DNA from: Anaerolineae bacterium
GTDB taxonomy: Bacteria; Chloroflexota; Anaerolineae; Aggregatilineales; Aggregatilineaceae
Direction of reading: 5' to 3'
Assembly: GCA_023382715.1 (NCBI GenBank)
Contig: JAHDWP010000028.1
Span: forward strand, 1 to 45,282
DNA: 45,282 bases
Made by a program: the position numbers and the translations under genes
The notes under the pieces: model-generated
The model's input: only the letters and a program-made list of their open reading frames with translations
Database searches by the model: none
Told to the model about the DNA's origin: nothing
Shown: positions 7,370-14,273 of the stretch, piece after piece
Numbering within the stretch: position 1 is the stretch's first letter
How the letters are laid out: each line of letters begins with the position of its first letter

Positions 7370-9481
7370 CTAACGCGATGCCGCGATCTGCACAGTGCCC
7401 AGCGGCAGCAGCCCATCCGCCCCGTCGTCCCCGCTGATCGGCAGGCGCTCGTGGGGCGGATCGAGCGCATAGACGGCCACAGCCAGCCCGTACCCGCCCG
7501 GCGGCACGCCCGGCGGCACGAGCAGGCCGTGCGTGTCGCTCACCACCTGGCCGGGCGTCCAGGTCGTCGTGGGAGCCAGGTTATTGGCAGGCTCGGCGTC
7601 GTGCTGGGCGGCCAGCGACCCGTCCGGCGCGAGGAGCTGCACCGTGACCTTGTAGCGCGCAGCGAGCGGCGCGTCTGCTGTCCAGAACAGCGTCACGCCG
7701 AGCGCGTCGCCGGGGCGGGCGTCCTGGGCGCTGAGGGCGTAGCCGGTCAGGCGCAGCGCGTCGCCGAAGTGGGCGTCCAGCCGGACGGCGGGCGCGTCCG
7801 GCGCGGGGCCGAGCACGGCGTACTGGGCCAGGCGCACGTCGCCGTACCACGTCGAGGCAACCGGGTACGCCCCCGCGTCGAGCGTCGCCGCGACCACGCG
7901 GCGCGGATCGCGCTCCTCCTCGCCCCAGAAGACGGCGAAGATGCGCGCGTGCTCGGCGAGCACCGCCTCGACTTCGGCCTGCGTCGCGGCATCATCCCCG
8001 CCCAGGCCGCGCGGCAGCGGGTAGAGCGGCGCGTCCCCCCGGTAATAGTAGCTGAACACCTCGACCTGGTTGGGCGCGATGAGGAGGATCGCGTCGCCGG
8101 GGTGCGCATCGCGGCGGACAGCGGCGGCGATGGCCCGGTAGTCGGCACGGGCGTAGGCGGGGTCGTTGTACAGCGCGTCGAGCGCCCCTGCTGCCCGCAT
8201 CACCACCAGGAAGGCGCATACTGCTGCCAGCATCCGCCCGACGGCGCGCGTTTCGCGGGTGTTCAGCGGGCGGATGCGCCCGCCATCTGTCCACAGCCGT
8301 CGCGCCCCTTCCGCCAGCAGCAGGGCCAGGGCGATCTGTGCGGGCAGCAGGAACTTGAGGTTGGCCGGGCGGTACGCGCCGGAGACGAACAGCGCGCCCG
8401 TGACCACGACCGCCCACACCAGCGGCAGCGCGAGTCGCCAGCCCCGCGCACGCCCGCGCCCCGGCCACAGCGCGGCGACCAGCAGCAGGCCCGGCCATAG
8501 GAAATGCAGCAGAGCCACATTCCCTGCCGTGCTGCCGTAGACGAGCCAGGTGAGCACGGTGCGCAACTGTTCGCCGAGGGCCAGGGCCTCGCCGGTGCGC
8601 GGCCAGGCCGTGACCTGCTCCCAGGCGGTGGGCAGCCAGGGGGCGAAGAGAGCCAGGGTCAGCAGGCTGAGCGCGAGATAGGCGACGAGGGGCCTCATCC
8701 CCCCGGCCCTGGGAGACGCCGGCCAGCGGCTTCGCCAGGCGAGCCAGGTGAGAAGGATGAGGCCCTGGGCGAGCAGGGTGAAGGCGAACGAATACTGCGT
8801 GTACAGCCCGGCGGCGTTGACCAGGGCCAGCGCCAGCGCCAGCCTGAATCGCAGCGGCGCAGAGGTCGCGGAGAAATACCTGTTTTCTGCCTTTCCTCTG
8901 CGTGCTCCGCGTCCCTGCGCTGATTCTTCGCCCGCTCGTGGGGATATATTGTGATACGCCCCCCCGCTCTCTGCGGTGAAGCCACCCAGCCAGCGCGCGA
9001 AGAGAGCCATGCTCGCCGCGCTGAGCAGGGCGAGCTGTGCGTACATGCGCGTCTCCTGGCTGTAGTAAACCGCAAAGGGGCTGAGCGCCACAAACAGCCC
9101 GGCCAGCGTCCCCGCCGCCCGCCCGAACAGCGTCCGCCCCAGGGCGATCGTGAGCGCCACCGCCAGCACGCCCTCCAGCGCCGAGAGCGCGCGCAGCCCG
9201 AATTCGCTGCGCCCCGCCAGCGCGATCCAGCCCTTCAGCGCCAGGTAGTAGCCCGGCGGGTGAATATCACGCCCGGCAGCACCAACCAGGTCGGGGATGC
9301 TGCGCTCGGCCAGGCGCAGGCTGTTGCCCTCGTCGTTCCACAGCGATTGCGCTTCCAGGTCATGAAAGCGCACGGCGCAAGCCAGCAGCAGCACGATCAG
9401 CGGCGCGATCCAGGGGCGACGATGCAGGATGCTCCCGATCTGCCCGGCAACGCTCCATAACGCGAACAGCCGTCCGGTCAC
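7370..9481 (-). CDS. Membrane glycosyltransferase, GT39/ArnT-like, carrying inserted repeat sequence
   Basis: A 703-residue polytopic transferase of the GT-C fold, expected to move a sugar from a polyprenyl-phosphate donor on the outer face of the membrane. Family motifs: SLWNDEG near the N-terminus with the acidic pair after the first helix, DIHPPGYYLALKGW, and SQETRMYAQLALL. About ten helices follow. The last 140 residues form a soluble beta-sandwich-like domain (RLTGYALSAQDARPGDALGVTLFW). I chose the GTG at 9481, which follows aaaggg at 7 nt; the longer open frame reads through family-A repeat sequence. Between two helices a Gly/Arg/Glu-rich stretch of about 38 residues is encoded by palindromic repeat DNA at about 8850-8968. 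It heads the minus-strand run with DUF6512. Confidence 0.88.
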   Translation of the reverse strand: MTGRLFALWSVAGQIGSILHRRPWIAPLIVLLLACAVRFHDLEAQSLWNDEGNSLRLAERSIPDLVGAAGRDIHPPGYYLALKGWIALAGRSEFGLRALSALEGVLAVALTIALGRTLFGRAAGTLAGLFVALSPFAVYYSQETRMYAQLALLSAASMALFARWLGGFTAESGGAYHNISPRAGEESAQGRGARRGKAENRYFSATSAPLRFRLALALALVNAAGLYTQYSFAFTLLAQGLILLTWLAWRSRWPASPRAGGMRPLVAYLALSLLTLALFAPWLPTAWEQVTAWPRTGEALALGEQLRTVLTWLVYGSTAGNVALLHFLWPGLLLVAALWPGRGRARGWRLALPLVWAVVVTGALFVSGAYRPANLKFLLPAQIALALLLAEGARRLWTDGGRIRPLNTRETRAVGRMLAAVCAFLVVMRAAGALDALYNDPAYARADYRAIAAAVRRDAHPGDAILLIAPNQVEVFSYYYRGDAPLYPLPRGLGGDDAATQAEVEAVLAEHARIFAVFWGEEERDPRRVVAATLDAGAYPVASTWYGDVRLAQYAVLGPAPDAPAVRLDAHFGDALRLTGYALSAQDARPGDALGVTLFWTADAPLAARYKVTVQLLAPDGSLAAQHDAEPANNLAPTTTWTPGQVVSDTHGLLVPPGVPPGGYGLAVAVYALDPPHERLPISGDDGADGLLPLGTVQIAASR
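8850..8968. repeat. Palindromic elements C and B inserted in frame in the GT39 gene
   Basis: Positions 8851-8920 contain gcggcgcagaggtcgcggag and then cctctgcgtgctccgcgtc, the arms of the family-C element found intergenically at 20149, 22976 and 24154. Next to it, 8930-8968 holds cgtggggatatattgtgata and cgccccccc, a degraded family-B palindrome. The reading frame stays open through both, adding a low-complexity loop to the protein. Confidence 0.7.
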
Positions 9482-9827
9482 CGCTGCCCTTTCTCTTCTA
9501 CTCCCGCGCCGCTGCAACACCGCAGAGCGCGGCAAAGTGTCACCCGTTGTAGGGGTATCCCAACCGGACACGTCGTAGGGGTATATCGAGCCAGCGCGGG
9601 AAGCGGGCGGATTTACCTCACCCCTCATTCCCCTCTCCACACGCGGAGAGGGGACGGAACCCCAGCGGATCTCTCCCTCTCTGCGGGTGGAGAGGGGGCC
9701 GGGGGGTGAGGTCAACCGGCTTCTGGCGCGACCCGGGCGCTTGTGTCGCCATCGGCAAATAGTAAAACCCTAAAACCCTAAAACCCTATGACCAGATTTC
9801 GCAGCAAAATCCTACGTCGCGCCGCCC
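9482..9827. repeat. Intergenic region: family-A element and an 8-bp microsatellite
   Basis: No gene is seen. Segment 9530-9605 repeats the block found at 4905-4970. A family-A element spans about 9606-9718; it contains cacacgcggagaggggacgg and ends gggggtgaggtcaacc. At 9763-9788 the unit TAAAACCC is repeated three times, followed by a relative of the 5095-5130 sequence (gatttcgcagcaaaatccta). Confidence 0.7.
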
Positions 9828-11549
9828 CTACGCCGCCGGGCGACTCAGCCGGACGATCACCGCGCGGCCCAGCACGACGAGCGCGCCCGTCGCCGCCAGC
9901 AATCCCGCCAGCAGCCAGGGCAGGCGCTGCCGCACACTGTGATCGAGCACGACCAGGCTGTGCAGGCCGCCCCAGTCTTCAGCGCGCAGGGCCAGGGTGT
10001 GCACGCCTGCCCCCAGCCGCTCGCTCAGCGGGGCGCAGCCCGCCGCGCCCGCCGCCAGGGTGAGCGTCCGCGCTGCATCGCTGTCGGCGCTGAGCGTCAC
10101 CGTGCGCGCCTCTGGGAGCGCGTCGTGGCACAGGTAGGCTGTTGTGCCGCGCACGCGGAAAGTGCGTGTCTCTTCGCCCTCCGGGCCGATGCTGATCACC
10201 CCGCGCGCGGCCAGCCCGTGCCGTCCTGCGCCGAGGGTCTGCGGCATTTCGCCAGTCATGTGCGCCTTGAGCGCCTCGTAGACGGGCGTGGGCGTGAAGT
10301 CCGGCTCGACCAGCCGGAAGTAGTACCAGCTTTGCCCCATCTCGGAGTCGTCGGCGCGCTTGAAGTACCACCAGGCGATCACCCCGATCCAGGGCCATTC
10401 CTCGCTGGCGCGCTCGTAAGCCAGCGGCGCCCAGGCGGCGGCCTGCTCCATCGTCACCCGCCCATAGCGTTCCAGGTCGGCGATGGCCGGATCGTCCGGC
10501 ACGGGGTTCCAGCCTGCCTCGCTGATCCAGATCGGCTTGTGAGCGTCGCCATTGGCGACCATCACATCGCGCAGATAGAGATGGCGCTGGTAGTTGATCG
10601 TCGTCGGGCGCAGGCGGCGGTCGGTGGGGCCGCTCCACAGCCCATAGCCCTGGACGCCGAGCACGTCGAAGCACGCGCCCGCCCCCGCCTGGTACATGCG
10701 CTGCAAATAGAGCACGTCGTAGGCGTTGCGCCCGCTCAGGTCAATTGTTGGGCCGATAGCCCCGGTGATGACCACGATCTGCGGATCAACCGCTTTCAGG
10801 GCGCGGTAGGTGCGGCACAGCAGGTCGGTGTAGGCCTCGGCGTTGACCGTCTGCTCGCCCCATTCGGGGTACAGGTTCGGCTCGTTCCACACCTGGTAAT
10901 GCTGGATACGCCCGCGATAGCGCGCCGCCACGGTCGCGGCGTAGTCCACGAAGTCCTGGAAGTCGGCGGGCGGCGTGTAGCGATTGTCGTTGCCCTCTGG
11001 CAGGCTCCAGGCGGGCATGGGGCCACCCAGCCGGGCGATGATGCGCAGCCCGTACTGCCCGGCCAGGGCGACGATGTGATCGTACTTGTCCCACGCGCTG
11101 ATCGCGCCGTGCACATCCAGGTTGCGCCGGTCGGTGAAGTCCCCCTTGGCGTGAATCTCGATGTCTTCCCAGGGGAACTGCTGGCGCATCCAGCCGAAGC
11201 CGGCTTCAGCGATCATCTGCGCCTGGCGCTCGCGCTTGGCCAGCTCGACCTCCTGCTCCAGGAAGGTGTTGACGGCGAAGGGGTTCACGTCGGCCAGGGG
11301 GATGTCGGCGAACGGCTGTGTGTCGGGCTGGGCGCGCGTCCAGCGGACGAGGTACTGCCCGAAGCCGAGCAGCTGCTCCAGCGGCGCGGTCTCGCCGGTG
11401 ACTTCCCACAGCGCGTCGTAGGCCAGGCCCTCAAACGCCAGATCGAGGGCCAGCGCACCGGCGGCAAGCGCGATCAGCAGCGCCAGCGCGATCAGCGTGC
11501 GGGGCCGGAAGCCGAACAGGGTGCGGGGGCGAGCGGTGCCAGCGTTCAT
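9828..11549 (-). CDS. Membrane-anchored clan-A glycoside hydrolase (GH5/GH39-like)
   Basis: A 573-residue retaining glycosidase with a (beta/alpha)8 barrel outside the membrane. An N-terminal anchor spans about residues 17-37. The acid/base Glu is E223 in QVWNEPNLYPEWG and the nucleophile is E344 in IWISEAGWNP, the usual strand-4 and strand-7 positions of clan GH-A; the WNEPN motif is typical of GH5, GH39 and GH51 relatives. After the barrel, residues about 430-535 form a beta domain, and a C-terminal helix (LLAGLLAATGALVVLGRAVI) would tie the protein to the membrane again. The substrate is unknown; the neighbouring GT39 suggests cell-surface glycans. The promoter at 11557-11585 would give an mRNA with almost no leader. 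Confidence 0.88.
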   Translation of the reverse strand: MNAGTARPRTLFGFRPRTLIALALLIALAAGALALDLAFEGLAYDALWEVTGETAPLEQLLGFGQYLVRWTRAQPDTQPFADIPLADVNPFAVNTFLEQEVELAKRERQAQMIAEAGFGWMRQQFPWEDIEIHAKGDFTDRRNLDVHGAISAWDKYDHIVALAGQYGLRIIARLGGPMPAWSLPEGNDNRYTPPADFQDFVDYAATVAARYRGRIQHYQVWNEPNLYPEWGEQTVNAEAYTDLLCRTYRALKAVDPQIVVITGAIGPTIDLSGRNAYDVLYLQRMYQAGAGACFDVLGVQGYGLWSGPTDRRLRPTTINYQRHLYLRDVMVANGDAHKPIWISEAGWNPVPDDPAIADLERYGRVTMEQAAAWAPLAYERASEEWPWIGVIAWWYFKRADDSEMGQSWYYFRLVEPDFTPTPVYEALKAHMTGEMPQTLGAGRHGLAARGVISIGPEGEETRTFRVRGTTAYLCHDALPEARTVTLSADSDAARTLTLAAGAAGCAPLSERLGAGVHTLALRAEDWGGLHSLVVLDHSVRQRLPWLLAGLLAATGALVVLGRAVIVRLSRPAA

Positions 11550-11556
11550 GGGGCGG

Positions 11557-11585
11557 ATTATAGAGACGCGGCGCGCGAATCACAA
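11557..11585 (-). promoter_or_regulatory. Promoter of the glycoside hydrolase gene, probably leaderless
   Basis: On the minus strand, TTGTGA (11585-11580) and TATAAT (11562-11557) are separated by 17 bp. The start codon ATG is at 11549, so transcription should begin within a nucleotide or two of it. No Shine-Dalgarno sequence is present. Confidence 0.65.
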
Positions 11586-11639
11586 CCGGGGGCAGCGCAG
11601 GGGTGCGTGCAAAACCTGTCAGGGTGGGCATTGCTCTGC

Positions 11640-11740
11640 TGCGCCCTGGTTGACCTCACCCCCGCTCGGCGCGGCGAGGCTGGGGGTGAGATCACTGCCC
11701 TGCGCCCGGCGAGTCGCTGGCAACCTTTGCCCGCACTTTC
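11640..11740. repeat. Minimal family-A element
   Basis: tgacctcacccccgctcggc at about 11650 and gggggtgaga at about 11682 form terminal inverted repeats around a core of only about 20 bp. Flanking words (ctctgctgcgccctgg before it, gcccggcgagtcgctgg after it) recur beside the copies at 32561 and 44939. Confidence 0.7.
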
Positions 11741-11742
11741 CG

Positions 11743-12939
11743 TCAGGCGTTGAGGGCTGCCCAGGCCTGGTTGGGCTTCATGTGCGTCCTGCCCTCGAAG
11801 AAGCGGATGAAACCGCAGTGGGCATAACCCAGTTCCAGGCTGGGGGGCGCGAAGTAGTGGTGGCACAGGGCCGCGGCGAAGTGCGGGCAGGTCGTCCGGT
11901 GAGGGCAGAACTGGTGCAGATCGGACGCATCCCGGAAGACGGTCAGGCGCTCGGCGGCCCCCACCAGGCCCGTCAGGTGGACGATCAGCTCGGCCAGCGT
12001 GCGATCCTGGCTGGCCAGGCCAGATGACAGGGCTTCCAGTTTGGCGTTCGGCGAGGACGAGAAGGCGATGACCGGCGGGAGCAGCGTCTCGGTCGCCCCC
12101 AGGGCCGGGTCAAGCCGGTTGATGAGCGCGGGGCGCGCGCCGATCTCCAGCAGAGTCGGCACCCCCAATGTCGCAGCAGCGAACCTGGCGCACTCGTAGA
12201 CGACGGGGTGCCGCATGTCCTGCGGCATGGAGTCCAGGTTGTAGAGCAGGTGATCGCCCGCGCTCATGCCGAAGGTGGTGAACAGGTCGGCGACGCTGGC
12301 CTGCGCCAGGTGCTCCGGGCGCGTCTGGGGCAGCAGATCGTCCACAATGGTCTGGAACGACGACGGCGGGTCGTCGCTCTGCAAGGCGAGGAAGGAGAGT
12401 GGGGCGAGGAGGTCAAACGCCGCAAAGGGGCCAATCTGCGCCGCCAGGTAGTCATAGGAGATGCGATAACAGGAGGTTGAATCTCCTGGGAAGAGCCGCT
12501 CGCGCAGCGCCAGAAATTCCAGCGCGCTGGGGGTGGGCGCAGCCAGCTTATAGGATTCCAGGACGGCGACGCCTTCCAGCAGGTCGCGGACGGAGAGCGC
12601 CTTGTGGCGCACCTCCAGCAGCCGGTACGTCTCTGCAAAGGCGGTTGTCCTGCCTTTGTCCTTGAGCAATACGTCGAGATGATCCAGCACCTCGAACGCG
12701 CGCTGCACGATGGCCACGGAATAGCTGTACAGGAACGCCGTAGAGAGGGCCTGCAGCACGTGAATCATCTCGTGACAGACGGCCAGCACAAGCTCGAACG
12801 CGCGATCATCCGCGATCTGCGGCGGCGCCGAGAACACCCGCTCAAAGAAAGCCTTGCTCTCGCGCACGATGACCATGCCGGAGAAAGCGAAGGTGCGCCC
12901 GGATTCCTGGGGGAGCAGAGTGATACGCGGCTCTGGCAT
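11743..12939 (-). CDS. Putative zincin metallopeptidase-like protein with C-terminal Cys cluster
   Basis: A 398-residue protein with no family I can name. Residues 55-63 read CHEMIHVLQ, an HExxHxxQ zinc motif (H56, E57, H60). Residues 121-129 read LEGVAVLES, matching the EGxAxxxE segment that supplies the third ligand in gluzincin-type peptidases (E122). Both are predicted inside helices. The middle (150-330) is helical and hydrophobic but has no obvious TM helix. The C-terminus has C345, C351, C359 and C375 with several His (C-x5-C-x7-C-x15-C), a possible second metal or Fe-S site. It starts 6 nt after the stop of the small membrane protein and surely shares its transcript. Base composition looks less GC-rich than neighbours. 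It may be an effector protease of a defence or stress module; this is inference. Confidence 0.7.
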   Translation of the reverse strand: MPEPRITLLPQESGRTFAFSGMVIVRESKAFFERVFSAPPQIADDRAFELVLAVCHEMIHVLQALSTAFLYSYSVAIVQRAFEVLDHLDVLLKDKGRTTAFAETYRLLEVRHKALSVRDLLEGVAVLESYKLAAPTPSALEFLALRERLFPGDSTSCYRISYDYLAAQIGPFAAFDLLAPLSFLALQSDDPPSSFQTIVDDLLPQTRPEHLAQASVADLFTTFGMSAGDHLLYNLDSMPQDMRHPVVYECARFAAATLGVPTLLEIGARPALINRLDPALGATETLLPPVIAFSSSPNAKLEALSSGLASQDRTLAELIVHLTGLVGAAERLTVFRDASDLHQFCPHRTTCPHFAAALCHHYFAPPSLELGYAHCGFIRFFEGRTHMKPNQAWAALNA

Positions 12940-12945
12940 GGCGGC

Positions 12946-13353
12946 CTACTCTGTGAGTCGGATGCGGGTGATCTCCTCAAGCGCGACGGGCAACTGCGCG
13001 CGTGCCAGCGAGCCTGCGACATCCGCCACATCCAGGACGATGCGAATGCTCGCCGTGTCCGTCTCGATGACAATGCTCGGATTCCTGGCGGGCTGCTCTT
13101 CTTTGGGCTTGTCCGCCGGGCGCTTCGCCGCGATGTACGCCACCCAAACAGAGGCGACTGCCGAGATCAGGGCCGGGGCGATCACTTTGGCCGCGTCCAC
13201 GATGAGGGCGGCGGTGCCGGGGTCCATCGCCAGCCCCGTGCTGCCCGCGCTGCGCGGCACGATGTCTGGCATCTGCGCCTTGAGATCGGCGAAGAGGGTT
13301 TCCAGCTCGCTTGCGTCGGAGATACCTGTCTGCAGGGCAATGGTGTAGGACAT
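12946..13353 (-). CDS. Small membrane protein paired with the zincin-like gene
   Basis: A 135-residue protein I cannot assign firmly. Residues 1-45 form a short soluble region with an acidic helix. Residues about 48-78 are Ala/Val/Ile-rich (IAPALISAVASVWVAYIAAK), one or two short TM helices. A Lys/Pro linker leads to two beta strands (SIVIETDTASIRIVLDV) and a final helix. This order resembles the EACC1 effector-associated component described in NTP-dependent conflict systems, but only architecture supports that. The ATG is preceded by aggagag at 9 nt, and a good promoter sits 110 bp upstream. The zincin-like gene follows after 6 nt. It may anchor or regulate the peptidase. Confidence 0.7.
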   Translation of the reverse strand: MSYTIALQTGISDASELETLFADLKAQMPDIVPRSAGSTGLAMDPGTAALIVDAAKVIAPALISAVASVWVAYIAAKRPADKPKEEQPARNPSIVIETDTASIRIVLDVADVAGSLARAQLPVALEEITRIRLTE

Positions 13354-13464
13354 GATGGGCTACTCTCCTGTCCGGGACTTTCGGCCTCTCTTGCGCGGCG
13401 ACTCTTTAACAATCTGGGCGCGCAGCCAGCTTCCAGCAAGAGGCTGAATAATATCAGTAGTTAC

Positions 13465-13493
13465 AGATTAATTGAGATCGTCAGGCGAGTCAA
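13465..13493 (-). promoter_or_regulatory. Promoter of the zincin/small membrane protein operon
   Basis: On the minus strand, TTGACT (13493-13488) and TAATCT (13470-13465) are spaced by 17 bp. They lie in an AT-rich island of about 40 bp that stands out from its surroundings. The leader would be about 105 nt. No other feature is seen in the 192-bp gap 13354-13545. Confidence 0.55.
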
Positions 13494-13545
13494 GGCGCGG
13501 CGCAGGGTGGGCGCAGATCGCCAGCCCCAGAAGGCTGGCCGCCGA

Positions 13546-14211
13546 TCACTCCCCCGCTTCCTCATACGCCTGCAGGCGCGCGGTGAGCTGGATCGTGGTA
13601 TCGCCGAAGATCGCCGGGAACTCGACGCCATGAACGGCCAGGTCGAGCGGCGAGGTTGCGATGGCCCACATATCCCCGCCGACAAGCTGCGCGCGCACGT
13701 CCATCGCGTGGGCGTGGGCGACGTTGTGCACGTCCAGCTCGCCATCCAGGGCGAAGGCAACCTCCTCCTCCGTGACCGGCACCAGCTCGCGCGACGTGGC
13801 GGCGTAGAAAGCGATGGGGTAGTCGCCGCTGGCCATCGCCGCGCGCAGCACCGGGCTGATGGCCGGGTTAGCTGTCTCCACGTTGTCCACGTCAATCTCC
13901 AGCGCCACCAGCACGCGCAGGGCCTCGCCCACCGGCTCCAGCGTGATCGTGCCACGCTCGACCGGGAAGACGCCCGCCAGCGTTACACCGCGCACCGACG
14001 CGGTGAAATCCACGCGCGACTCGTCCGCCGCCACCGTGAAGACGCGCGCGCCGCGCGCGGCCAGCGTCGGCGTGACCAGGTCGGTGCTGCGGTCGTTCTT
14101 GCTGCCGGGGTCGAGCCAGGTCAGCGCGGCGAGCAGGGCGAGCAGCGCTGCCGCGAGCACAAGCGCCGCCATGAGCGGCAGTCGCCGGAGCCGGAGAGGT
14201 CGTCGAGGCAT
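13546..14211 (-). CDS. YceI-family protein, membrane-anchored
   Basis: A 221-residue protein of the YceI lipocalin-like beta-barrel family, which binds isoprenoid-type lipids. An N-terminal anchor or signal covers residues about 12-32 (LPLMAALVLAAALLALLAAL). The barrel shows DESRVDFTASVRG, DVDNVETANPAISPVLR (the family position of SxxTG..RD..L), SGDYPIAFYAATS (family yPxixF.S) and ELDVHNVAHAHAMDVRAQL (family G.LTl.GvT..v.l). The cleavage site is not sharp, so it may remain anchored. The ATG at 14211 is chosen because aggaga lies 9 nt upstream and a signal-like segment follows; the frame is open far upstream only as a shadow of the next gene. It is last in a run with the Thr/Pro-rich and HhH genes (62 nt gap). 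Confidence 0.85.
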   Translation of the reverse strand: MPRRPLRLRRLPLMAALVLAAALLALLAALTWLDPGSKNDRSTDLVTPTLAARGARVFTVAADESRVDFTASVRGVTLAGVFPVERGTITLEPVGEALRVLVALEIDVDNVETANPAISPVLRAAMASGDYPIAFYAATSRELVPVTEEEVAFALDGELDVHNVAHAHAMDVRAQLVGGDMWAIATSPLDLAVHGVEFPAIFGDTTIQLTARLQAYEEAGE

Positions 14212-14273
14212 GGGTAAGTCTCCTGGGCGGTTATCGAGCGTTCCGATGTCTTGGAGCGGGGCAAGCATAGCGC

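Noticed and set aside
9939-11753. A 604-codon + strand frame opposite the glycoside hydrolase
   Set aside because: The minus strand has WNEPN and SEAGWN catalytic motifs; the + frame has none and its composition is that of an antisense frame.
11743-13353. Calling the pair an established toxin-antitoxin system
   Set aside because: Neither protein matches a known toxin or antitoxin family; only adjacency and motif order suggest a two-component module.
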